Assembly (NCBI GenBank): GCA_943788445.1
Contig: CALSQH010000011.1
Span: 1 to 32,137 of the forward strand
Source of the DNA: an uncultured Pseudomonadales bacterium
Lineage (GTDB): Bacteria > Pseudomonadota > Gammaproteobacteria > Pseudomonadales > Porticoccaceae
Reading direction: 5' to 3'
Length of the DNA: 32,137 bases
The notes below the pieces were generated by a model. The model made no database searches. It was not told where the DNA came from and saw only the letters and a list, made by a program, of their open reading frames with translations. Position 1 is the stretch's first letter. Every line of letters begins with the position of its first letter. The position numbers and the translations under genes are program-made. Positions 1 to 7,658 of the stretch are shown here, piece after piece.

Positions 1-338
1 ACCGGCGTGTTGCTAATGATGGAACTGCTTACAGCAACTGGCGCCATAATCAGCGGGATAGCCCCTTTGACTGATCTATTTTTACCCAACCAGCGCATTA
101 TCCACCAGTGTAATGCACCACTTTCTTTAAGGGCTGAAGAGACAATATAAAAACAGGCGATAATAAAAATAGCTGGATTAGAAAAGCCCTGGAATGCTTC
201 ATTGGGTGTGAGTACACCAAATACCAATAATGCTGTCATGCACACAGCTAAAGCAATATCTACTGCCAAGCGTCCACTGATCGCGACAATTAGAAACAAA
301 GATAAGACTACAAGCGTAATTACCCCATCAGAATTCAT
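1..338 (-). CDS. SLC13-type anion permease, N-terminal part (runs off window)
   Basis: About 112 codons are visible, starting at the ATG at 338-336; the gene continues past the left edge. The N-terminus has three closely spaced hydrophobic segments (about residues 5-17, 23-43 and 54-66). It ends in the stretch MAPVAVSSSIISNTPV, and the SNTPV turn is typical of the first half of SLC13/DASS and related permeases. The family uses sodium or protons to import di/tricarboxylates or sulfate; the substrate cannot be read from this fragment. It lies 43 bp downstream of the Wzz-like gene in the same direction, so it may be the last gene of the polysaccharide transcript. A sulfate or organic-acid role next to a polysaccharide operon is only a guess. 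Confidence 0.7.
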   Translation of the reverse strand, partial: MNSDGVITLVVLSLFLIVAISGRLAVDIALAVCMTALLVFGVLTPNEAFQGFSNPAIFIIACFYIVSSALKESGALHWWIMRWLGKNRSVKGAIPLIMAPVAVSSSIISNTP

Positions 339-381
339 TTAAGTATCACTTTGACTAAGCTCATAAATTTTTCTCTAATAA

Positions 382-1329
382 CTATTTTAAACTTCTTATT
401 GAGTTTTGATAATGCTTAATCAAAACAAAAAACGACGACAATATAATACCTAACAGGGTTCCTAACAGACATATCAAAAATCGTTTTGGAGACGACTCTT
501 CCACAGGTATCATGCTTGGACTTACTTGCACAAAAGTGTGCTCAGGGGTTGCCTCCGCAATCATCTTACTCTTTAACTGTTCTTCAATAATCGTATAAAA
601 AACCTCATGCATACCTGTAATTGAGCTTTTATGAATTTGTGCTTGTAGATACTCTATATTGCTATCAATCATTCTCAACTTTCTAAGTTGCATATGTCTA
701 TTGATGGCAGAAAAATATAAGTCTACCCACTTCTTTGAATAAAGAGGTGCGTAGCTGCCAATACTTACTGAAAGTAAACCAGTAGTTGCTTGTTGTGAAA
801 TCTGTAATTTTTGAGAAAACGTGTCAAACAACTCCCAACTATTAGGCTCTCTAGTTCCGTCTTCAGCCTCAATCAGCCACTTTTTATTAACGACATCATA
901 AAGCGAAGGATCTATTTTTAAAACATTATTCTCTCGATCCCAACCTGACGAAGCATATATCTCAACCTCGAGATTATTATCTGAAATAAAGGCTTCTATA
1001 AACCCCCAAGACTTCATAATTTCTTCTGCAAGTTGAGCATCAGTAACAGCTTCCGTACCTAATTTCATTCCAGCGAGTGAAGCTATACCACTGATTTCTG
1101 AAAACACCTTAGACAAACCACCGGTAGCTTGAGTTGCAGGCGCTAGCACAACGACACTTCTGTATACATTTGGCAATGAGAAAGCGTATACAACGGTTAT
1201 AAATGCGAAGAACGCCGATAGGCCAAAAAACAATCTTCGGCCAGTCCAAATAGGTATAAATACCTTTCTGAGATCAATTTCATTTTCGTATTCAGACCGA
1301 TCATTATTACGCAAAATATGTGGCTCCAA
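382..1329 (-). CDS. Wzz-like polysaccharide chain-length determinant (PCP family)
   Basis: This 315-aa protein has the Wzz/OtnB layout: a short cytoplasmic N-terminus, TM1 at about residues 33-51, a large helical periplasmic domain, and TM2 at about 283-305 preceded by a proline-containing segment (VSPSMIPVEESSPKRF). Such co-polymerases sit in the inner membrane and set the length of O-antigen, capsule or exopolysaccharide chains. There is no C-terminal tyrosine-kinase domain, so it is not a Wzc. The frame opens with TTG (TTG GAG CCA); no nearby in-frame ATG precedes the conserved part, so the start is uncertain by some residues. It lies 37 bp downstream of the Wza-like gene, as wzz/otnB follows wza/otnA in Vibrio-type clusters, and is almost certainly in the same operon. 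Confidence 0.85.
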   Translation of the reverse strand: MEPHILRNNDRSEYENEIDLRKVFIPIWTGRRLFFGLSAFFAFITVVYAFSLPNVYRSVVVLAPATQATGGLSKVFSEISGIASLAGMKLGTEAVTDAQLAEEIMKSWGFIEAFISDNNLEVEIYASSGWDRENNVLKIDPSLYDVVNKKWLIEAEDGTREPNSWELFDTFSQKLQISQQATTGLLSVSIGSYAPLYSKKWVDLYFSAINRHMQLRKLRMIDSNIEYLQAQIHKSSITGMHEVFYTIIEEQLKSKMIAEATPEHTFVQVSPSMIPVEESSPKRFLICLLGTLLGIILSSFFVLIKHYQNSIRSLK

Positions 1330-1366
1330 GATTAGCTCATACTCTAAGTTATTAAATTTTATGTGG

Positions 1367-4216
1367 TTAATTAAAGCTTTTTAGTGCCGCTGCACCCAAC
1401 GCCGTTTGATAAACAATCTTACTTATTTCAGCCATAAAAGGGATGAAATCAAGTCTAGCTTGGTCTGTCTCTAAAGGAACAACAATGGTATCACCAGGCT
1501 GTACGCGCTCAGAAGGAGTGAAAAAATGGAACCATTTAACTTTTGGTAAAACTACTTCGCCATTTGCTTTAACTATGTATACAGCATTTAAATTAGCGTT
1601 TCTTGTACTACCACCACTCTGCTCAATATAATTATTTACTGAATAATTAGGATTGAACAGATAAGACACTGGACGTTGCACTTCCCCGATAATCGTCACT
1701 TCTTGACTGTACTTTGGTACTACTAATCTGTCACCATCTTCTAGAAGTATATCATCAGCCCGCATAGCCACGATCTCACGGAGGGGGATAACTAAGCGAC
1801 CTATTGCCTTAGCTGTTTCCAGCTCCCTTAGAACTCTATCCTGAAAATCAAATTGATCATAATCTCTATTTATGTCTGAGTTTAAATCCTCTAGCCTATT
1901 GGAAGATATTTGCTTATCAAGCTGCTGCCTTAGGTTTTGTATTTCTTGTTGCTCTCTTTCCTTCAAAGAGGGTCTCGTGTAAAAAGAAGCATCAAGGTGA
2001 GCGAAATCCGTAAACCCTCCAGCCCGCTGTATAATGCTCCCCAAAAGTTCTCCTTGCTCGAAAAAGTACTCGCCTGGAAACTTAAATTCACCCTGTAGTG
2101 TTATTTTTCTAGTTTCACGAAACTCAGGAATAGACCTAAATGATACCCTGTCAAGCGGCTGCAACTGAATATCTGAAACAACTTCTTTACCTCTTATAGG
2201 GAATTGTATGGAATTAACCACTGCAAGCAAAGGGTTGGAAAGATTCAAACGATTTAACTCAGCAGTTTGAGTGTAGGTTTTATCATTGAAGCCACCCGCA
2301 GCCGAAACTAAGGCGGAGATATCCATATCTTCTGTAAGTGGATACTCACCAGGAAACCTAACCGAACCGGCAACACGCACAACGCTTGACAATTCATCTG
2401 CACGAGCTTGTTTTTTAAGGTTAGAGAGTAGTGGATTTAGGCGATTAGTACGATCTTCATCTTTCGCAAATAAAATAACCTCATCTTCAGGTAGTAAGAT
2501 TATATTATGGGCACTTCCTTCATCTACAAGCACATTGCTGAGGGATAAATTGATAACCTCAATATCTCTACGAGGAAGTTTCTTTCTTACTAAAACTCCG
2601 TAATCATAAGGAGAATAAGTAGTAGAAAAATCACCTGCTGCTAAAATAAGATCTGAAACTCTCATCCCCTTAGTCAGCGGAAATTGCCCTGGCAATCTAA
2701 CAGTACCACTTATAGAAACCAGTTTTGCCAGTTCAGTTGACCGAGATTGAGACTCGACTTTAGAAAGAACATTCTCTATCTCAGAGCCTCTTTTTAAATT
2801 TGTAGAAAAAATATGAATGGTGTCTCTTTCATGTAATTCAATGTCAGCTTTAGCCTTATTACCCAGCAACATCTCTCGCAGATCAATTTTAATAAATTCA
2901 ATGTTACCTACAGGCTTTGTCTCACGAGAGATTAATGCATAATCAAGATCAAGATTGGGAGGAAACTTATCAATACTATCCAAAATGCCAGATAGAAGCA
3001 TGCCGGACTGCCATTTAAATTGACCTGGGTGATAAAGATGACCTGACAGGGTAACAATTGATTCTTTACGATTAATAATTTCCTTTATATTAAGATGGTC
3101 ACCGGCATTTAGCTTCATTTTTTGACCAGACTTGCTGGTAAGATCAAGGTCAACGACAGTCATAAACCCGTCACCATTAACGCGCTCTATGCTTGCACCT
3201 TTCGAGAATGCCTTGAGGCCCAGCCCACCGGCCAATTCAATCAATTCACTTGCTGTAGTTTCACCGTTTAGTTCGTAGATAGCGGGGCGAAGAATCTCTC
3301 CACTGATCGTAACAATATCACCAACCGTTGGTATATAAATTACATCAGAAGCCTGCAAACGAATATCTTTTGAAGTATCTCCAGACATCAAAAGGTCATA
3401 TAAATCAAGCGTTGAAATAATCTTGCCAGCACGCTTTAGTTGTATTTTTCTGAGCGAAGCAATATCACTAACCCCACCACTACTGGCCAGTGCATGAGTG
3501 ATGGTAGATAAAGAGGAAACTGTATAAGCACCAGGTTTGTAAGCTTCACCTAACACAAATATTTGCATAGAGCGAAGGTTACCCATGCTTATACTTACCT
3601 GGGTGCCAACAACCTGCTTAGAGATACGAATCTGTAGGATTTTCTTTGCCTCAGAAAAGGTCAACCCAGCAAGCCCTACAGGGCCCAATTCAGGAAAATC
3701 TGCTATCCCATCGCGGTTAATCTCAACTGAGAAGGATTCATTTATCTTCCCGTAAAACAGCACCTCCAGCTCGTCGCCTGGCCCAAGTAGGTAATTCGCA
3801 GTAACAGGTATATTATTAGCCGGCGCAAAAGTATTAGGTGAATTAGCAAACAAGTCATATCCAAAGGGTTTAAGTTGAATTATTGACTTAGTTTCAACCA
3901 CATCTTGTTTTGCCATTAAAGCTGCGCTATCAGGCTGGGCAACAGGCTTATAAGACGAAACAGTTGCTCTTGGTACAACAACTGGTTTTTTCATCGTATT
4001 TGACTGCTCAGCACTTACAGCAGGAAGCTTCGTACTACTACAAATTTTATCTAGATCGTAGCCAGCGGCATTCGCCATAGAGCGATCACTAGCACTTAGG
4101 TTTTTACAAAGCTCTTTTGCATCGTTTGAACCTTGAGCATAACCAAGACTTGAAATACAAGCAGTTACCAAAATTAAATTGGTTATCCATAATGCTCTTC
4201 GTATTGTAATACTCAT
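1367..4216 (-). CDS. Large Wza/OtnA-like polysaccharide export protein with seven SLBB repeats
   Basis: This 949-aa protein has a signal sequence with Cys20 in a plausible lipobox (VTAC). The Poly_export domain covers about residues 139-212 (YLLGPGDELEV and what follows). Seven SLBB-like repeats follow at roughly 218-260, 301-345, 387-430, 499-545, 612-655, 704-748 and 838-882; most carry a G-x-(V/F)-x-x-P-G-x-(Y/F) core and end in AGG. A charged, coiled-coil-like insert lies at about 750-800. The C-terminus (about 925-945) is an amphipathic or hydrophobic helix, as in the outer-membrane ring of Wza. E. coli Wza is about 380 aa; this length fits the Vibrio OtnA/WbfF subgroup. It should form the periplasm-spanning and outer-membrane channel working with the Wzz-like protein downstream. 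The start is ATG with AGAGAT 9 bp upstream. Confidence 0.9.
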   Translation of the reverse strand: MSITIRRALWITNLILVTACISSLGYAQGSNDAKELCKNLSASDRSMANAAGYDLDKICSSTKLPAVSAEQSNTMKKPVVVPRATVSSYKPVAQPDSAALMAKQDVVETKSIIQLKPFGYDLFANSPNTFAPANNIPVTANYLLGPGDELEVLFYGKINESFSVEINRDGIADFPELGPVGLAGLTFSEAKKILQIRISKQVVGTQVSISMGNLRSMQIFVLGEAYKPGAYTVSSLSTITHALASSGGVSDIASLRKIQLKRAGKIISTLDLYDLLMSGDTSKDIRLQASDVIYIPTVGDIVTISGEILRPAIYELNGETTASELIELAGGLGLKAFSKGASIERVNGDGFMTVVDLDLTSKSGQKMKLNAGDHLNIKEIINRKESIVTLSGHLYHPGQFKWQSGMLLSGILDSIDKFPPNLDLDYALISRETKPVGNIEFIKIDLREMLLGNKAKADIELHERDTIHIFSTNLKRGSEIENVLSKVESQSRSTELAKLVSISGTVRLPGQFPLTKGMRVSDLILAAGDFSTTYSPYDYGVLVRKKLPRRDIEVINLSLSNVLVDEGSAHNIILLPEDEVILFAKDEDRTNRLNPLLSNLKKQARADELSSVVRVAGSVRFPGEYPLTEDMDISALVSAAGGFNDKTYTQTAELNRLNLSNPLLAVVNSIQFPIRGKEVVSDIQLQPLDRVSFRSIPEFRETRKITLQGEFKFPGEYFFEQGELLGSIIQRAGGFTDFAHLDASFYTRPSLKEREQQEIQNLRQQLDKQISSNRLEDLNSDINRDYDQFDFQDRVLRELETAKAIGRLVIPLREIVAMRADDILLEDGDRLVVPKYSQEVTIIGEVQRPVSYLFNPNYSVNNYIEQSGGSTRNANLNAVYIVKANGEVVLPKVKWFHFFTPSERVQPGDTIVVPLETDQARLDFIPFMAEISKIVYQTALGAAALKSFN

Positions 4217-4265
4217 AATAAGTTATCTCTGATCAAATATTTAATTTTTAATTTTCAACCTGCTA

Positions 4266-4793
4266 CTAGTGATTTTTAGAGAGATTAATATATTTATTGC
4301 TACCATCAATGACCTGCCTGATAAGAGTAATCTGTCCCTTATCATTGACTAATATATTGTTTTCAATTGGCACAAAGCCTACACATTTTTGACTGTAACG
4401 AATCGAGCTAGCGCTGTTAGCAGAAATCCAGCCATCACAAAAGTGTTCAGCGACAAACCTGCTACGGTCAAAAAACTGGCGGTTTTTTTTGCTATCCACA
4501 ATCTTCCACTTAGCCCGACGAATACCCAACCCAGAAACCTCTCTAACTGACCAACCATCAAATGAGACACTATCACCATTTTGATTTGAAAATAAAGTCC
4601 CATCAGGCGTTGAAACAGCATAAACAATTGCTCTGTATTCACCATAGCTAATTGTCCAACTGAAGCCCTGGATATCTTCAGAAGATTTTTGGAAAATTTC
4701 AGTCAACGCAGAAAGCTGACTCGACCTAATGGAACAAGCCTGCAAACTAGATACAATTACTAATATCGTCAAAATTATTTTTAACGGATTCAT
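4266..4793 (-). CDS. YjbF/GfcB-family outer-membrane lipoprotein
   Basis: This 175-aa protein has a lipoprotein signal with a lipobox at residues 17-20 (LQAC), so the mature protein should be lipidated at Cys20. The rest matches the YjbF/GfcB family layout: a helical start followed by beta-rich segments with alternating tyrosines and tryptophans. It is shorter than typical YjbF (about 210-250 aa). The start codon overlaps the yjbH stop (ATGA), so translation is coupled. YjbF and YjbH act together in exopolysaccharide or group-4-capsule secretion in E. coli; the exact biochemical role is unknown. It is 49 bp upstream of the Wza-like gene. Confidence 0.75.
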   Translation of the reverse strand: MNPLKIILTILVIVSSLQACSIRSSQLSALTEIFQKSSEDIQGFSWTISYGEYRAIVYAVSTPDGTLFSNQNGDSVSFDGWSVREVSGLGIRRAKWKIVDSKKNRQFFDRSRFVAEHFCDGWISANSASSIRYSQKCVGFVPIENNILVNDKGQITLIRQVIDGSNKYINLSKNH

Positions 4794-6850
4794 CGTGTGA
4801 CCCTTTTAGCACTACCATTAAGAGCGTCGTATCTTACACCTCGAAGATTCCACCAAATATTTCCACTAAAGTCCTCAAGTCGAGCTCCACCATCTCGTTG
4901 AATTGGGCGAATTCGTGTTGAATAACTTGATCGAACATTTCGATCTGAAAACATACCAAGAGGCACTTTTAAAAACAGCCCTTGATCATAGCTTCCCTCA
5001 CCAAAATCCTTAGCTGACACATCTGTAAAAGTCGCCCAAAGTCCTACCATCCAACCATTTGAAAATGTTCGCCTCAACTCAAAAGTCGTCCCATCATCAC
5101 CCGCAAGATAACGACCTGTATGCATTGCTAAATCGAAGTTATAGAATGGAGTTGCCCAGTAAACGCTAGCGAAGGATGTATTAGTCTTATAATCAAGCAA
5201 CTTCAAGCTTCTATCAAAATCTCGCTGCTGTACTCGATTTGCACTCAGTCCAAAGGCTAGACGCGAACGATATGGCTGATAAAGCAACTCACCACCGAAT
5301 CCGCTATACATTTCCTCAAGGACACCACCAAACAATCGAAAATGCAATTCAGAAGATAAACTACCGCGTTTTTCGAAAAACAGAGAGTCCAAGCCAGTAT
5401 CACCTTCACTTAGATATCGAGCTACATCTGAACGAACGTTTGGTAACGCAGAGTTAGGCTTTCGGGTAATCTCATCAAAAGTATTATCGATATTTACTGA
5501 ATAGGAACCCCTTAACGACCAATTTGCTGGTAACGGAGCACTGATACCTAACTTTAAATAAAGCTGATATCGCGCCGGATCCTCTGGATCAAAGAACTGA
5601 AATCTCGACGAAAAATTAGCGTCGATAAATACTTTATTTTGATAAAAATCTGTTTGATGCTGAGGATTTTTTAGATTTTCTACAGGCCCAACTATAGGCT
5701 GTAATCTCATCACATGATTATGCCTTAACGAATTTCTTGACGGCCTATCTATATAAACACTATGGACCCTATGCCCCTCTTCCTCAATCACTACCCTAAA
5801 TTGTTTAACTTGCATGGGTAGATGCAAGTCAGCTAATTGGGTTATTTCATCTATTGCATCAACCCACATCTGATAAGAACTATTACCCATTACAATTGTT
5901 GCTAGTTGAGTAGAACTATCAATACTTGCCTCGACCAAAATTAATCCCGACTTTTCCACATCAAAAAGGAAAAGATCATACCAACTGTCTTCATTAAGTC
6001 CAATTGGCAGATTTTCTTTCTGGATGTCCAGACTGGATTTGTATAATAATTTAGGCTTTCGTGGAGCTGGTGATTTAGTATCAAACTCTGCTACTAAATT
6101 AATACCCCACTCCTCATTGTGCTGGCGCGAAATACTTAAATTGATACCAGGAAGAGCCTCCCAGTTAGCCGCTATACTCCAACGACTTTTAGGTCTCCAG
6201 CCGGTTTCACGGAATTCAAAATTATATTGATCAGGGTTATATTCAACTAAAACTGATAACGGTAGGGAATCAAATTGATAAGAAGCTCCTCCAAAAAAGC
6301 TTATCCCTTCTCCGCTGAATAACAATTCCGGCTGGAGAACACCAATTGACTCAGATCCTAAAACGTTCTTTTCCCTTTTAGAAAACCTCTCAGAAATAAC
6401 TCTCATGGGATTATAGATAGACTTAGTGCCAGCTAGCCGCCCCCATTCTGCACCCATTGAAATATCTAAATTACCAATTTTTTTTGATGCCACAAAGTAC
6501 TCAGACCCAAATTCACTGGTACCAACCAAATCACGAATACCCATCGATACTTGAGGTAAATAGTCCTGCTCAGCCCAGAGACGGAGTTTTAACCCAAAGT
6601 TACGATCATAGTATTTAAAATTATTATAGCCTGTATACCGAATAGTACTCTCGAGCCAAGGAGTAGCCTGATAGGTTAATGCATAGGAGTTGGTTCTTCC
6701 CTGAATCGCAGCAGTTGAAGTAAATGCGCCATCAAAGGACATTCTTGCAGTTGGCGTATCAATAAGCCCCACAGTTCCATAGTCTGATGCAGCAAGGGGC
6801 AATGATGCAGTTAAAAGCGATACCGCTATAATCTTCAATGTTTTGGTCAA
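4790..6850 (-). CDS. YjbH-family outer-membrane beta-barrel protein, exopolysaccharide secretion
   Basis: About 686 aa. After a signal peptide comes DYGTVGLIDTPTARM, the characteristic YjbH N-terminal motif. Long stretches of alternating aromatic/hydrophobic strands follow, with a second repeat-like barrel region in the C-terminal half. YjbH/GfcD proteins are predicted outer-membrane barrels needed for exopolysaccharide production. I chose the TTG at 6850-6848: it has AAGG 8 bp upstream and gives a classical signal peptide (MTKTLKIIAVSLLTASLPLAA). An ATG at 6901 in the same frame adds 17 residues but has no visible ribosome binding site. The stop overlaps the yjbF start by 4 bp. A yjbG/gfcC gene, normally between yjbF and yjbH, is absent. 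Confidence 0.85.
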   Translation of the reverse strand: MTKTLKIIAVSLLTASLPLAASDYGTVGLIDTPTARMSFDGAFTSTAAIQGRTNSYALTYQATPWLESTIRYTGYNNFKYYDRNFGLKLRLWAEQDYLPQVSMGIRDLVGTSEFGSEYFVASKKIGNLDISMGAEWGRLAGTKSIYNPMRVISERFSKREKNVLGSESIGVLQPELLFSGEGISFFGGASYQFDSLPLSVLVEYNPDQYNFEFRETGWRPKSRWSIAANWEALPGINLSISRQHNEEWGINLVAEFDTKSPAPRKPKLLYKSSLDIQKENLPIGLNEDSWYDLFLFDVEKSGLILVEASIDSSTQLATIVMGNSSYQMWVDAIDEITQLADLHLPMQVKQFRVVIEEEGHRVHSVYIDRPSRNSLRHNHVMRLQPIVGPVENLKNPQHQTDFYQNKVFIDANFSSRFQFFDPEDPARYQLYLKLGISAPLPANWSLRGSYSVNIDNTFDEITRKPNSALPNVRSDVARYLSEGDTGLDSLFFEKRGSLSSELHFRLFGGVLEEMYSGFGGELLYQPYRSRLAFGLSANRVQQRDFDRSLKLLDYKTNTSFASVYWATPFYNFDLAMHTGRYLAGDDGTTFELRRTFSNGWMVGLWATFTDVSAKDFGEGSYDQGLFLKVPLGMFSDRNVRSSYSTRIRPIQRDGGARLEDFSGNIWWNLRGVRYDALNGSAKRVTR

Positions 6851-6993
6851 ACTAAATACCTTAAAAAAGGAGCAAATCCAATCGGCTTTAACTGAATCCA
6901 TAGGGTCACAGGAAACGAGCTCAACTTAGTCACTAACTTCAAAAGCGCACCCCGCCCCTAGCTGTGCGAATAATCCACTTATGCTTAGCTGAA

Positions 6994-7007
6994 GAGATCA
7001 CAATCTC
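6994..7007. promoter_or_regulatory. Inverted repeat upstream of yjbH
   Basis: GAGAT-CACA-ATCTC is a perfect 5-bp inverted repeat about 145 bp upstream of the chosen yjbH start. On the minus strand it reads TGTGATCT, which equals one half of a CRP/Vfr site, but the second half is poor. It may be an operator for the divergent small ORF or for yjbH; the function is not established. The rest of the roughly 200 bp upstream of yjbH holds a GC-rich hairpin (CGCAC...GTGCG, 6950-6975) and no other gene. Confidence 0.25.
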
Positions 7008-7049
7008 AAATGATTTAAAATTCACCAGCATTTAAAATATTCACACTAT

Positions 7050-7079
7050 TTGCTTCTCGTATGTTCTTTACATTATATT
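7050..7079 (+). promoter_or_regulatory. Candidate sigma70 promoter for the small plus-strand ORF
   Basis: TTGCTT (7050-7055) is followed after 17-18 bp by TTATAT/TATATT (7073-7079). It lies 30-40 bp upstream of a GGAGGAA ribosome binding site and ATG. The region is AT-rich, so chance matches are possible. Confidence 0.4.
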
Positions 7080-7110
7080 TAAAATGTAAACTCTTCGGGA
7101 GGAAGAGAAA

Positions 7111-7268
7111 ATGTCAAAGAATTTAAGGGCCATGAGCGAATCAAAAAAAGAAAAATCTTGAATAGAATCGAGCATTTTATAGAAGAAGAGCAAATACCGG
7201 ATCGAACTGAGCATACTTACATGTCAGGTAAGAAAACCACATTACGCCTCACCGATCAAATTAGTTAG
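7111..7268 (+). CDS. Candidate small ORF, 16 aa as written or 52 aa with a -1 frameshift
   Basis: An ATG at 7111 has an excellent ribosome binding site (GGAGGAA, 7098-7104) and a promoter-like sequence upstream. In frame it encodes only 16 aa (MSKNLRAMSESKKEKS) and stops at 7161. At 7143-7149 there is A AAA AAA in the correct phase for a -1 slip. After the slip the frame stays open for 39 more codons to TAG at 7266-7268, giving a charged, helix-like sequence (RKILNRIEHFIEEEQIPDR...). The total would be 52 aa. I do not recognise the family. Alternatives are one A lost from the run (sequencing error or mutation), a decayed gene, or a real short peptide. It converges on yjbE and overlaps its 3' end by 8 bp. 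Confidence 0.4.
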
Positions 7269-7569
7269 TGCCTGTAGTTGCTGAGGTTGCTGTACTACCA
7301 GTAGTACCAGTAGTACCAGTAGTACCAGTAGTACCAGTAGTACCAGTAGTACCAGTAGTACCAGAACTTCCTCGAGATAAAGTAACCACGAAAGCCCCAA
7401 CCAACCCAAGAGAAACTGCTGTCGCATAGGGAATCCCCGCAACTTCCCCTGCAACCGACGCTGAATCATTAACATCGAGGGATACAGGATCTACTTCAGC
7501 CTGAGAAAACGAAGCCGCCAATGAAAGAACAGCCGAAGCAGTAAAAATAAATATATTTTTCCAATGCAT
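7261..7569 (-). CDS. YjbE/GfcA-like small secreted protein with GTT-repeat tail
   Basis: 102 aa from the ATG at 7569. A signal peptide (residues 1-24, cleavage after SQA) is followed by a short acidic part, a hydrophobic glycine-containing segment (about 46-64), and a C-terminal tail of seven GTT triplets ending GSTATSATTGTN. E. coli YjbE and GfcA are likewise tiny exported proteins with threonine-rich tails and are the first gene of yjbEFGH/gfcABCD. Position at the head of the yjbH-yjbF-wza-wzz run supports the call. An upstream GTG-type extension to 7605 is possible, but AAGG sits 9 bp before the 7569 ATG. Tail composition is dictated by a 9-bp DNA repeat. The function in the family is unknown; expression in E. 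coli is under Rcs/osmotic control. Confidence 0.7.
   Translation of the reverse strand: MHWKNIFIFTASAVLSLAASFSQAEVDPVSLDVNDSASVAGEVAGIPYATAVSLGLVGAFVVTLSRGSSGTTGTTGTTGTTGTTGTTGTTGSTATSATTGTN
7301..7363. repeat. 9-bp tandem repeat, seven perfect copies
   Basis: GTAGTACCA is repeated seven times without a mismatch at 7301-7363, with one imperfect copy just before it (7292-7300). It encodes the (GTT)7 tail of the YjbE-like protein on the minus strand. Copy-number change by slippage would keep the reading frame and alter only tail length. Confidence 0.95.
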
Positions 7570-7658
7570 TTTAAACCTTAGGGCTGAGCTACTAATACTA
7601 CACATACAATTCCATATAAACCTTCAAAAAAAAATATATAAACACATTTAACAACCAA

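Noticed and set aside
7242..7475. Leu/Val-repeat frame over the 9-bp satellite
   Set aside because: It is the alternative-phase reading of the yjbE repeat; the GTT frame has the signal peptide and ribosome binding site.
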